Origin: Bacillota bacterium
GTDB lineage: Bacteria; Bacillota; Clostridia; Peptostreptococcales; Anaerovoracaceae
Assembly: GCA_029266295.1 (NCBI GenBank)
Contig: JAQSXD010000152.1
Location: forward strand, 1 to 8,426
DNA length: 8,426 nucleotides
Direction of reading: 5' to 3'
Shown here: piece by piece, positions 1-5,535 of the stretch
Position numbering within the stretch: the stretch's first letter is position 1
How the letters are laid out: each line of letters starts with the position of its first letter
Notes under the pieces: generated by a model
What the model was told of the DNA's origin: nothing
Databases searched by the model: none
The model's input: the letters and a program-made list of their open reading frames with translations, nothing else
Translations under genes and position numbers: made by a program

Positions 1-183
1 ACAACAACTCAAATATAACAAATAACCTGTAAAAGCACAAGCAGTTTCAGGGTCGAAAATGCCGTTTTTCAGTCGATTTATTAAAGTTGCAATATTCTGT
101 TTTTTATCCTATTGGAAAGCGAATTTTCAAACATTTCCATCAAAACTTTTACGAATATAAGGCTGATTTTTATGATCTATTCA
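1..183. other. Noncoding stretch after the exporter gene
   Basis: This AT-rich stretch follows the stop codon of the minus-strand exporter gene. All three plus-strand frames hit stops within the first 40 bases, and no minus-strand start with a ribosome site was found. The only inverted repeats are weak: GAAAA at 55-59 with TTTTC at 66-70, and a 5-bp GGAAA/TTTCC pair with a long loop around 114-140. Neither is a GC-rich hairpin followed by a T run, so I do not call a terminator. The operon may be terminated by Rho or beyond the left edge. Confidence 0.6.
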
Positions 184-1089
184 TTACCGCTCTGATTGAA
201 TCAGTCGGTTCAATAGCTTTTGTAATAGCTTTGGTAAATCCAGTTCCATGATAAATAGGCTGGATACCAGGATCACAGCACCAATATAGGCCTGTACCGT
301 CAGGATTTCACCGGCCAGAGAAAAGGCGACAAACCCTGCAAATACAGGTTCAAGGGAGAAGATTACTCCTACATGGGAGGCGCTGGTATACTGTTGCGCC
401 ACAGCCTGTGCGATGAAAGCGGCTCCAGTACAAAAAATAGACAGGAACAGTACTGCTGACCATACCGATGTGGACTGGGGCAGCGCCGGTGTTTCAATCA
501 GAAAGGCTAAAACGAGGTTGTAAATGCCAGTAAACCCCAGCTGGAATACGCCAAGCTGAAAGGCATTCACTTCCTCCTTTTTTACAGCTGTCTCGGTGAT
601 TAGCAGATCCACGGCATATGCAAAGGCCGCCATGATGCAGAGCAGATCTCCAAGAGCCAGCTGGATGGCGTTTTCCTTCAGCGTTAGCAAGGAAATTCCG
701 ATCAAGCTCATCAGTACGGCGACTGCAAGCTTTTTCTCCGGTTTCTGCTTCAGCAAGGCAAATGCCATAATCGGAGTAATAACCACTGTCAATGCACAAA
801 GGAAACCTGCGTTGGACAAAGAGGTATAGCGAACACCGAAGGTTGCTCCAATATACACAAATAGAAGTGCAACGCCTATGACAGCACTGTATTTTAGTGT
901 AGCTTTATTTACAGTTTTTAATTTTGGAAAAGCAAACGCTCCCGCAACAAAAAATGCGATCAGGAACCTGAGTGCATTCAGCGTAAATGGTCCAACATCT
1001 GCCAGGCTTAAATCAATAAGCCAGTAGGAAATGCCCCAGAAAAGTGTTACCATCAGCAGCATGATATCTGCTTTCATTTGTTTCGTCAT
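184..1089 (-). CDS. DMT superfamily (EamA-type) transporter
   Basis: The product is a 301-residue integral membrane protein of the drug/metabolite transporter superfamily, the family of RhaT, YdcZ-like and EamA exporters. It is almost entirely hydrophobic, with about ten membrane segments in two EamA repeats. Repeat one covers roughly residues 8-137 (FWGISYW at 17-23, then an RF pair at 41-42). Repeat two covers roughly 146-280 (EPVFAG at 247-252, GAVILV at 270-275), and a short basic tail follows. The length is usual for the family. The chosen start is the ATG at 1089, preceded by GGAG at a 7-nt spacing. An in-frame TTG at 1104 would add five residues but has no better ribosome site. The ATG lies one base after the holA stop (TGA-a-ATG), so translation is probably coupled. 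The substrate cannot be inferred; export of a metabolite or amino acid is the family norm. The family call is firm, the substrate unknown. Confidence 0.9.
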   Translation of the reverse strand: MTKQMKADIMLLMVTLFWGISYWLIDLSLADVGPFTLNALRFLIAFFVAGAFAFPKLKTVNKATLKYSAVIGVALLFVYIGATFGVRYTSLSNAGFLCALTVVITPIMAFALLKQKPEKKLAVAVLMSLIGISLLTLKENAIQLALGDLLCIMAAFAYAVDLLITETAVKKEEVNAFQLGVFQLGFTGIYNLVLAFLIETPALPQSTSVWSAVLFLSIFCTGAAFIAQAVAQQYTSASHVGVIFSLEPVFAGFVAFSLAGEILTVQAYIGAVILVSSLFIMELDLPKLLQKLLNRLIQSER

Positions 1090-1090
1090 T

Positions 1091-2146
1091 TCATATCTCC
1101 GCAACGAAGAGTTCCAGTGCCAGCGCTGCTTCCAGCAGCCCGGTCTTGATATTCTTGTCTATCTCATAAGCTTTTTGCAAAATTTTTCTTAAATGATTCA
1201 GGGAATAATGCTCTGCAAAAGCAGACGCCTTTTTGATCCGAAATTCATGAATTCCCAGAAGCTCCTTCATTTGAGGAAGGGAACGTCCCTCCTCCTTCAT
1301 TTCCTTTACAGAAAGGATGATCTCAAAATGGGAGCAAAGTAACGCCAGCAGCTTATATTCCTTTTCACCGGTAACCAGAAGGTTATGAAGAAGTTGATAG
1401 GCTTCATCCTTTCGGTCCCTGCTGATGGAATCAATCATATTGAAGACATTGGTATCCATATTGCCGGATACCGTATTGTCAATCGCGTCTGCCGGTATCT
1501 CGTCTTCCTCGCTGTAAGCTGCGGCTTTCTTAATATCATTCTCCAGATTATACAGGGTGTAATCCGTGTCTTTGTCAAAATAGCCGGTCGCCTCAATGAG
1601 TCTTGCGGTAACCGCAGGTCTAATCAGTTTTCCCGCTTCTTTGAACCGCTTTTCAATATAGGCTTTCAAGGACTTTTCATCCAATTCGCCAAACTCATAA
1701 ATGCCGCCATGCTCCGAGATGGATTTAAAGAGTTTTTTCCTCTTATCAGCACTTTCGGAAGTGATGATTAACATACAATTATCCGGGATGGACTTAAAGT
1801 ACTCAGCAAGCAGCTTCTCGTCCTCCTCTTGGATGCTCTTGGATTTTGAACCTTCAAGGAGCTTGAAATCACTGATAAAAACCACACGCCGTTCCGACAG
1901 AAAGGGCATGGTCTCGCAGTTGCTTTTGATTTGATCAATGGTCACTGAAGTGCCGTCTAGTTTAAAATAGTCTAAATCCCGGCATGCCGGATTCACATAT
2001 TTTTTGATCAGCGTTTCAACAGCCCAGTGAATCAGGAAACCCTCTCGACCATAAAGAAGCAGCAGATTTTTTACCCCGCCGCTTTTGATATCTCTGTCAA
2101 TTCTTTTATATGCATGTTCTTCGGTAGCAGAACTTTTATATGCCAT
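1091..2146 (-). CDS. holA: DNA polymerase III subunit delta
   Basis: The delta subunit is the clamp-loader 'wrench' that opens the beta sliding clamp inside the delta/delta-prime/tau complex. The 351-residue product matches the family in length and layout. The N-terminal domain carries LLLLYGREGFLIHWAVETL at about residues 28-46, the degenerate nucleotide-binding fold opening typical of delta. It also has MPFLSERRVVFISD at 80-93, the region equivalent to the beta-clamp contact. There is no functional Walker A, as expected. NVFNMIDSISRDRKDEAYQLL (223 onward) and the helical C-terminal collar (about 285-349) are also typical. The ATG start at 2146 has AGAGGG about 6 nt upstream and lies 76 bp inside the 3' end of comEC. 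No later in-frame start precedes the conserved core, so the overlap appears real. comEC-holA adjacency is common in Firmicutes and supports the call. The stop at 1091 nearly abuts the next gene. Confidence 0.93.
   Translation of the reverse strand: MAYKSSATEEHAYKRIDRDIKSGGVKNLLLLYGREGFLIHWAVETLIKKYVNPACRDLDYFKLDGTSVTIDQIKSNCETMPFLSERRVVFISDFKLLEGSKSKSIQEEDEKLLAEYFKSIPDNCMLIITSESADKRKKLFKSISEHGGIYEFGELDEKSLKAYIEKRFKEAGKLIRPAVTARLIEATGYFDKDTDYTLYNLENDIKKAAAYSEEDEIPADAIDNTVSGNMDTNVFNMIDSISRDRKDEAYQLLHNLLVTGEKEYKLLALLCSHFEIILSVKEMKEEGRSLPQMKELLGIHEFRIKKASAFAEHYSLNHLRKILQKAYEIDKNIKTGLLEAALALELFVAEI
1097..1100 (-). promoter_or_regulatory. Ribosome binding site deciding the exporter start
   Basis: GGAG on the minus strand lies 7 nt before the ATG at 1089 and within the last codons of holA. 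It supports this ATG over the in-frame TTG at 1104, which lies upstream of the motif. Confidence 0.65.
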
Positions 2147-4500
2147 ATTTGACCCTCTGTCTCAAAAATGATTGCGCCGTTTTGATCGTTTCTATATATC
2201 ATTATACCTTTTTGGGAGCATTTTTCAATGACCGCTTCGTGAGGATGTCCGAAATTATTTTTTCCCACCTGAAAAACTGCAATTTCAGGTGCAACCGATT
2301 CCAGAAAACCATCGCCGGTGGAGTATCTGCTCCCATGGTGTCCAACCTTTAAAATATCAGCTCGGAGTTGCTCCGGATCCGCTTGATATTGCCTCATCAG
2401 TTCCGTTTCGCCATCAAACCCGATGTCTCCAGTCATGAGTACTGACAAACCTCTGTAAGACACCCGCATCATCAAGCTGCTCTTATTTTCATCCTCTTCC
2501 TGAATAAGGATCCTCTGATACTCCTCTGCAGTACGTTCTTTAGGATAAAGCACATCGATCCAAACGTCCTGATCCAGCCGAATCCTGTCCCCTGCCTTTA
2601 AATAAACCATGTTTTCTTGTTTAAGACCCGTCTCTTCCAGGATCTCCTCCTCCCGATACCGATTGATTTCATACGTGCCAAATTTCTTAATTTTCATTCC
2701 CTTTGCAAGCTGGGTAAGCCCCAGGTAATGATCGTCGTGGAGGTGGGTGGCAATGGCAAGATCAATCTCCTTGACTCCGCTTTTTAAAAGGTAAGGCAGG
2801 AGAATTTTCTGACCAACATCGTAATTCTGGTTCCCGCCGCCGTCGATTAATATATTCCGGCCGCCGGGCGTCTTAATATGAAGACTGTCACCCTGACCTA
2901 CGTCAATAAAAATCAAGCCTGCTGCAGGGCTCTGTGTACCAACGATAACATGTCCCAGAGTTGAAACTAAGATGATTGCGGCACAGATCAGGGCAATGGC
3001 CCTTTGATTGTTTCTCTGATGCAGCACTCGCGTCATCTCCGAACTGAGGCAGAAGAAAAATCCGTAATACAAAAGCAACAGAAAAATCGGCGGACTTACC
3101 ACGGGGAAAAACCCTATCCCCGGCAGATAAAAGCAATCATTCATCCACATCATCAATTCTGCCAGCAGTTCCATCGCTCTGGTCCCTACACCAAACAGGA
3201 TATCTCCCAAAAATGACAGCGGAATCAAGCTGATTCCCAAAGGGATCATCACACCGGACAATGCGATGATCGGTATATTTGCGAAAAAGGAGGCCGCAGA
3301 AAAATAATTGAAAAGATACGCAGTAAGCGGAGCCATACCCAATTGAATCACAAGAAGCGGCGCACCATATCGAAGTGCTTTTACAAGAAGCTCTGGCTTT
3401 CCTTCCTGCAGCATCTGGAGTAACTTTCGTTCTGTCCAAGGAAGCCCGGATGCCAGACAAAATACAGCAGCAAAAGAAAGCTGAAATCCTGTATTGAACA
3501 AATAAAACGGGTTAAAGAGCAACATAGCAAGGGCGCAGGCAGCAGTACAAGACAGAAAATCATATGGCCTCCAGAGAATTTTTGAAAGAATATGAATGAA
3601 AATCATTACCACTGCTCTCACCACTGAGGGAGAAAACTCCGAAAGCGCAGCATAAAATAGAAGGAATCCGCTTGTAAGCAAATAAAATCCCATCGTTTTT
3701 CGATTTCCAAGTAGCTTGCTGAGATAGAGGTAGACGATCCCAACGTGGATTCCCGAAACGCTGAGAATATGGGCAATTCCATTCTTCTGAAAGGTATCAT
3801 AGATGTCTTCACCGATGAAGCTTCTGTCTCCAAACAGCATACCGACGGTGATCCCATAGGTTTCTTGGCTCATCTCCACCTTTAATTTGTCAGTAAACCC
3901 GTATTTTAGTCGTGCAGCAGCGGCAGGAAGAAGCGCCGATCGACTTTCATCGAACGTGATCTGCTGCGAATTAGCCTGGACAACCACCCGGACATCTCGT
4001 GTTTTTAGATAAAGACGATAGTCGAAAAGGTTTGGATTTCTCCGCTCTGCCGGAAGTGTAACCGTCCCCCTTACCACCATCCATTTTCCAATGAGCTCCG
4101 CCGGGCTCGCCATACTGCCCCGGATCTGGATCAGCCGCTTCCCGTATGGTTCAGCGGTAATGAGTATCTGACAGGAATTTTCATCTTTTACCTGTACTGT
4201 AATTACTCTACCCTGAACTTCATATTTTTTCCCTTCCAAGGCCTCTAGCGGATCTCTGTCATTCTCTGCAAAATAAAGCATAGTACTGCCAAGAAGAAAT
4301 ACGGCAGACAAAAGACAGACCAGGCGGATAGGCTGGCAATATTGCGTTAAGTTCCACAGTCCGGTAAAAAAAGTAACTACAAGTAATATGAAAAGGATAG
4401 CAAATGCGCAGATCAGCACTTGCAGCTTCATCTCCAAGTGGTATTCCAATGCAATTCCTGCTATAAAAAACAAAAAAAGAAAGATGATCGGTCGTCTCAC
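2071..4500 (-). CDS. comEC: ComEC/Rec2 DNA uptake channel protein
   Basis: ComEC forms the channel that carries single-stranded DNA across the cytoplasmic membrane during natural transformation. The 809-residue product is full length. Residues 1-75 hold N-terminal membrane segments, followed by a soluble DUF4131/OB-like region (about 80-190). The polytopic competence domain spans about 215-490 and includes GIAHILSVSGIHVG at 241-254 and SPSVVRAVVM at 290-299. The C-terminal metallo-beta-lactamase-like domain (about 525-782) has DVGQGDS at 533-539, LIDGGG at 551-556, THLHDDH at 585-591, MTGD at 689-692, KVGHHGS at 718-724 and GHPH at 751-754. The predicted nuclease-type metal site therefore looks intact. 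The start is GTG, preceded by AGGAGG at a 5-nt spacing. The last 24 residues, past the usual domain end, are encoded in the overlap with holA. No comEA is visible here. comEC also occurs in Clostridia not known to be transformable, so competence is not implied. Confidence 0.95.
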   Translation of the reverse strand: MRRPIIFLFLFFIAGIALEYHLEMKLQVLICAFAILFILLVVTFFTGLWNLTQYCQPIRLVCLLSAVFLLGSTMLYFAENDRDPLEALEGKKYEVQGRVITVQVKDENSCQILITAEPYGKRLIQIRGSMASPAELIGKWMVVRGTVTLPAERRNPNLFDYRLYLKTRDVRVVVQANSQQITFDESRSALLPAAAARLKYGFTDKLKVEMSQETYGITVGMLFGDRSFIGEDIYDTFQKNGIAHILSVSGIHVGIVYLYLSKLLGNRKTMGFYLLTSGFLLFYAALSEFSPSVVRAVVMIFIHILSKILWRPYDFLSCTAACALAMLLFNPFYLFNTGFQLSFAAVFCLASGLPWTERKLLQMLQEGKPELLVKALRYGAPLLVIQLGMAPLTAYLFNYFSAASFFANIPIIALSGVMIPLGISLIPLSFLGDILFGVGTRAMELLAELMMWMNDCFYLPGIGFFPVVSPPIFLLLLYYGFFFCLSSEMTRVLHQRNNQRAIALICAAIILVSTLGHVIVGTQSPAAGLIFIDVGQGDSLHIKTPGGRNILIDGGGNQNYDVGQKILLPYLLKSGVKEIDLAIATHLHDDHYLGLTQLAKGMKIKKFGTYEINRYREEEILEETGLKQENMVYLKAGDRIRLDQDVWIDVLYPKERTAEEYQRILIQEEDENKSSLMMRVSYRGLSVLMTGDIGFDGETELMRQYQADPEQLRADILKVGHHGSRYSTGDGFLESVAPEIAVFQVGKNNFGHPHEAVIEKCSQKGIMIYRNDQNGAIIFETEGQIWHIKVLLPKNMHIKELTEISKAAG
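2153..2158 (-). promoter_or_regulatory. holA ribosome binding site inside comEC
   Basis: AGAGGG on the minus strand lies 6 nt before the holA ATG and within comEC coding sequence. It is the main support for starting holA at 2146 despite the long overlap. Confidence 0.6.
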
Positions 4501-4505
4501 AGTAT

Positions 4506-4511
4506 CCTCCT
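4506..4511 (-). promoter_or_regulatory. comEC ribosome binding site (GTG start)
   Basis: A perfect AGGAGG on the minus strand lies 5 nt before the GTG at 4500. It fixes this non-ATG start; no in-frame ATG near it is better placed. Confidence 0.8.
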
Positions 4512-4542
4512 GTAAAAGCCGATTCCCTTTCTCTCACAAATT

Positions 4543-4571
4543 AATTTATCACATATTCCATAATTTGTAAA
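4543..4571 (-). promoter_or_regulatory. Candidate promoter for comEC-holA-exporter
   Basis: On the minus strand TTTACA (4566-4571, five of six to the -35 consensus) is followed after 17 bp by TAAATT (4543-4548, four of six to the -10 consensus). It lies about 45 bp before the comEC start codon. The region is AT-rich, so chance matches are likely. It would let comEC be transcribed apart from the upstream HutP-family gene, since I see no terminator between them. Confidence 0.3.
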
Positions 4572-4578
4572 TATTTAC
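4567..4578. repeat. Perfect 12-bp palindrome before comEC
   Basis: GTAAATATTTAC reads the same on both strands and covers most of the candidate comEC -35 box. A palindrome in this position could be an operator for a dimeric repressor, but its AT-rich composition makes a chance origin possible. No regulator in the window is an obvious partner. Confidence 0.35.
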
Positions 4579-4583
4579 TATAT

Positions 4584-4663
4584 GTTTTACGATTCCAGAG
4601 GTTGTATTTTATGATTCTAGATTGTTTTATATGGTTTCAAGCTGTTTGTTATGCTTAGTCTGC
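4584..4663. repeat. Degenerate 20-nt tandem repeat, about four units
   Basis: Four successive 20-base blocks start at 4584, 4604, 4624 and 4644. Each begins GT plus a T-rich run, then TATG or TACG and a TT-containing segment. Blocks 2 and 3 agree at about 12 of 20 positions, and blocks 1 and 2 agree better if a 2-base gap is allowed. The fourth block runs into the 3' end of the HutP-family gene. The repeat fills much of the gap between that gene and comEC, which otherwise shows no terminator hairpin. The pattern was found by eye and could be chance in AT-rich DNA. Confidence 0.35.
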
Positions 4664-5071
4664 CGGCAATGAACGATGTCCCAGTCCAATCACGACTTCA
4701 TTGAGGTGGAGCAGCCCGATACTCATAAAGATACAAACACTGAGATGTTCTTTATGTCTGCAGATTGCCACTTTCCCTCCGCCATTTAGCCCAGTGGCTT
4801 TGGATGCGATCTGCATGATAGCCTCTCTGGAAGCACCTGCGATGGCCCCGTCCTGCACGTGATTCTCTTTTGTAACACCGCTTTTTCTTGATGCGATGAT
4901 CGCCCTTTCAATCACCACATGAATGGAATTCACGATATCTCCGCCGATGTCTACTGCAGCCCCATGTATGTCTTTTTCTCTCAATCTGACGATCAATTGT
5001 TCCTCGGAGCTTCTGCTCGATGTGATGGCCAGCTTGATTGCCGCTCTTGCGACATCTATGCTGTCGTACAT
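4655..5071 (-). CDS. HutP-family RNA-binding protein
   Basis: The 138-residue product resembles the HutP family as found in Clostridia. In Bacillus subtilis, HutP is a hexameric antiterminator that binds NAG-repeat RNA upstream of the histidine-utilisation genes when L-histidine and a divalent metal are present. Visible features are the N-terminal helix DVARAAIKLAITS (6-18), AAVDIGGDIVNS (38-49), ERAIIASRKSGVTKEN (55-70), DGAIAGASREAI (74-85), the glycine-rich GLNGGGK (94-100) and the ending IGLGHRSL (128-135). GLGHR sits where HutP has a metal-binding histidine; other histidines are at 71, 106, 109 and 122, but full conservation of the metal site cannot be confirmed. The length fits the family. 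The ATG at 5071 has AGGAGG 7 nt upstream; an in-frame TTG at 5092 lies before that ribosome site and is unlikely. No hut genes are near, so the target is unknown. The family call is good, the histidine role unproven. Confidence 0.8.
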   Translation of the reverse strand: MYDSIDVARAAIKLAITSSRSSEEQLIVRLREKDIHGAAVDIGGDIVNSIHVVIERAIIASRKSGVTKENHVQDGAIAGASREAIMQIASKATGLNGGGKVAICRHKEHLSVCIFMSIGLLHLNEVVIGLGHRSLPAD

Positions 5072-5078
5072 GTTCTTT

Positions 5079-5084
5079 CCTCCT
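5079..5084 (-). promoter_or_regulatory. Ribosome binding site deciding the HutP-family start
   Basis: AGGAGG on the minus strand, 7 nt before the ATG at 5071. It lies inside the reading frame that would start at the TTG at 5092, arguing against that longer form. Confidence 0.8.
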
Positions 5085-5114
5085 GGTATCAATTTGGCAA
5101 TCCTCTATTGATTC

Positions 5115-5143
5115 ATTATACTTCCTATTCGCGATCAAAGCAA
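5115..5143 (-). promoter_or_regulatory. Promoter for the HutP-family gene
   Basis: On the minus strand TTGCTT (5138-5143) is followed after exactly 17 bp by a perfect TATAAT (5115-5120). Transcription would begin near 5108, giving a short leader of about 37 nt. The -35 box matches only in its TTG, so strength may be moderate or activator-dependent. The downstream genes could be co-transcribed from here. Confidence 0.55.
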
Positions 5144-5178
5144 CCGATACCGCCTTCTTGTTGCCGCTTCTCTTTGTG

Positions 5179-5209
5179 CTTCTTGTTAATTTTCCAGAGC
5201 TGCAAGAAG
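5179..5209. repeat. 7-bp inverted repeat with 17-nt loop
   Basis: CTTCTTG (5179-5185) is matched by CAAGAAG (5203-5209). The nonamer CTTCTTGTT (5179-5187) also occurs at 5154-5162, 25 bases away. No T run follows on either strand, so this is not a terminator. It lies between the two divergent promoters and upstream of both, where a regulator could bind, but nothing further supports that. Confidence 0.3.
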
Positions 5210-5330
5210 TTTGAAGTAATATTTCTTTCAATTTCTCCAATATACCCAGACAGTTTACAAAAAAACGGTCTAAATTCCGGGGAAAAGGGTATATAAAATA
5301 TTACAAGAATATGTCTTTGTGAGATTTCCA

Positions 5331-5359
5331 TTAACAGCTAGGGCCCAGTATGCTATAAT
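5331..5359 (+). promoter_or_regulatory. Strong promoter for the PBP gene
   Basis: TTAACA (5331-5336, five of six to the -35 consensus) is followed by a 17-bp spacer and a perfect TATAAT (5354-5359). The spacer ends TGC, giving an extended -10 (TGnTATAAT). An AT-rich tract lies upstream. This is the layout of a strong housekeeping sigma-A promoter. The start of transcription is expected near 5366, leaving a leader of about 170 nt before the PBP start codon. Confidence 0.75.
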
Positions 5360-5388
5360 GGTTCCATGTATTATAGGAGAACCATTAC

Positions 5389-5436
5389 ATTACGAACTAC
5401 CTTGCGGCAACGCCGCCAAAGATCGGAGTTAGTAAT
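5389..5436 (+). other. Leader hairpin A
   Basis: ATTACGAACT (5389-5398) pairs with AGTTAGTAAT (5427-5436), 9 of 10 positions with one G/A mismatch. Inside it, GCGGC (5404-5408) pairs perfectly with GCCGC (5412-5416) around an AAC loop. CTT (5401-5403) and AAG (5419-5421) add three more pairs beside a two-base bulge. This is the only GC-rich hairpin in the intergenic region. Confidence 0.5.
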
Positions 5437-5442
5437 ATAATA

Positions 5443-5495
5443 ATCACATCCTACTCAGAAATTGTAGTCATGTTCAAGGACTGAGCAGGTCTGAT
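5443..5495 (+). other. Leader hairpin B with a ribosome-site-like 3' arm
   Basis: CCTACTCAG (5450-5458) pairs with CTGAGCAGG (5481-5489), 8 of 9 positions with one A/C mismatch, and ATCA (5443-5446) pairs with TGAT (5492-5495). The 3' arm GCAGGTCTGATAA (5485-5497) resembles the true ribosome-site region GCAGGTGATAA (5523-5533), differing by a two-base insertion. The 5' arm can therefore also pair with the ribosome site: ATCAC (5443-5447) with GTGAT (5527-5531), and CCT (5450-5452) with AGG (5521-5523). Confidence 0.45.
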
Positions 5496-5524
5496 AAAAA
5501 AGCATTACACTTTAATGGTAAGGC

Positions 5525-5530
5525 AGGTGA
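5525..5530 (+). promoter_or_regulatory. PBP ribosome binding site (TTG start)
   Basis: AGGTGA lies 5 nt before the TTG at 5536. It supports this non-ATG start. The next in-frame ATG, at 5629, lacks a comparable site and would remove 31 residues of the cytoplasmic tail. Confidence 0.65.
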
Positions 5531-5535
5531 TAAGC

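Larger units (their letters stand above)
5072..5535. other. Divergent intergenic region, 464 bases
   Basis: This stretch separates the minus-strand HutP-family gene from the plus-strand PBP gene. It holds a minus-strand promoter (5115-5143), an inverted repeat (5179-5209), an AT-rich block (about 5285-5320) that could act as an upstream element, a strong plus-strand promoter (5331-5359) and a structured leader (about 5366-5535). A 68-codon minus-strand reading frame (5125-5331) crosses it but has no ribosome site and no recognisable product, so I treat it as noncoding. Confidence 0.7.
5366..5535 (+). promoter_or_regulatory. Structured 5' leader of the PBP mRNA, possible switch
   Basis: The leader can fold into a three-way junction. 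The closing stem pairs ACCATTA (5381-5387) with TAATGGT (5513-5519), ending just before the ribosome site. Hairpin A occupies 5389-5436 and hairpin B 5443-5495. There is no T run after any hairpin, so control by transcription termination is unlikely, and translation or RNA stability would be the controlled step. The junction and the ribosome-site mimic in hairpin B suggest a cis-regulatory RNA. I do not recognise the conserved cores of the c-di-GMP, c-di-AMP, glycine, THF, ZTP or fluoride riboswitches or of a T-box. The pairings were found by eye without energy calculation. A simple untranslated leader remains possible. Confidence 0.45.

Noticed and set aside
192..204. Palindrome CTGATTGAATCAG at the end of the exporter gene as a terminator
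   Set aside because: It lies inside the coding sequence, has a one-base centre that cannot form a hairpin loop without losing pairs, and no T run follows on the minus strand.
2903..3857. Several short reading frames within comEC on both strands
   Set aside because: All lie within the continuous ComEC frame, which shows its membrane and metal-site motifs without a break.
5262..5282. Minus-strand terminator (CGG...CCG followed by seven T)
   Set aside because: The stem has only 3 base pairs and there is no minus-strand gene just upstream to terminate.
5125..5331. A 68-codon minus-strand reading frame in the intergenic region
   Set aside because: No ribosome site before its ATG, no recognisable family, and it covers the -35/-10 elements of the HutP-family promoter. 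Judged a chance frame.
5374..5437. Leader peptide after AGGAGA (5374-5379)
   Set aside because: No ATG, GTG or TTG at proper spacing; the nearest TTG (5402) is over 20 nt away and opens only 12 codons.
5366..5500. The PBP leader as a free small RNA such as 6S RNA or SRP RNA
   Set aside because: No terminator before the PBP start, no SRP domain IV consensus, and two side-by-side hairpins instead of the single long bulged hairpin of 6S RNA.
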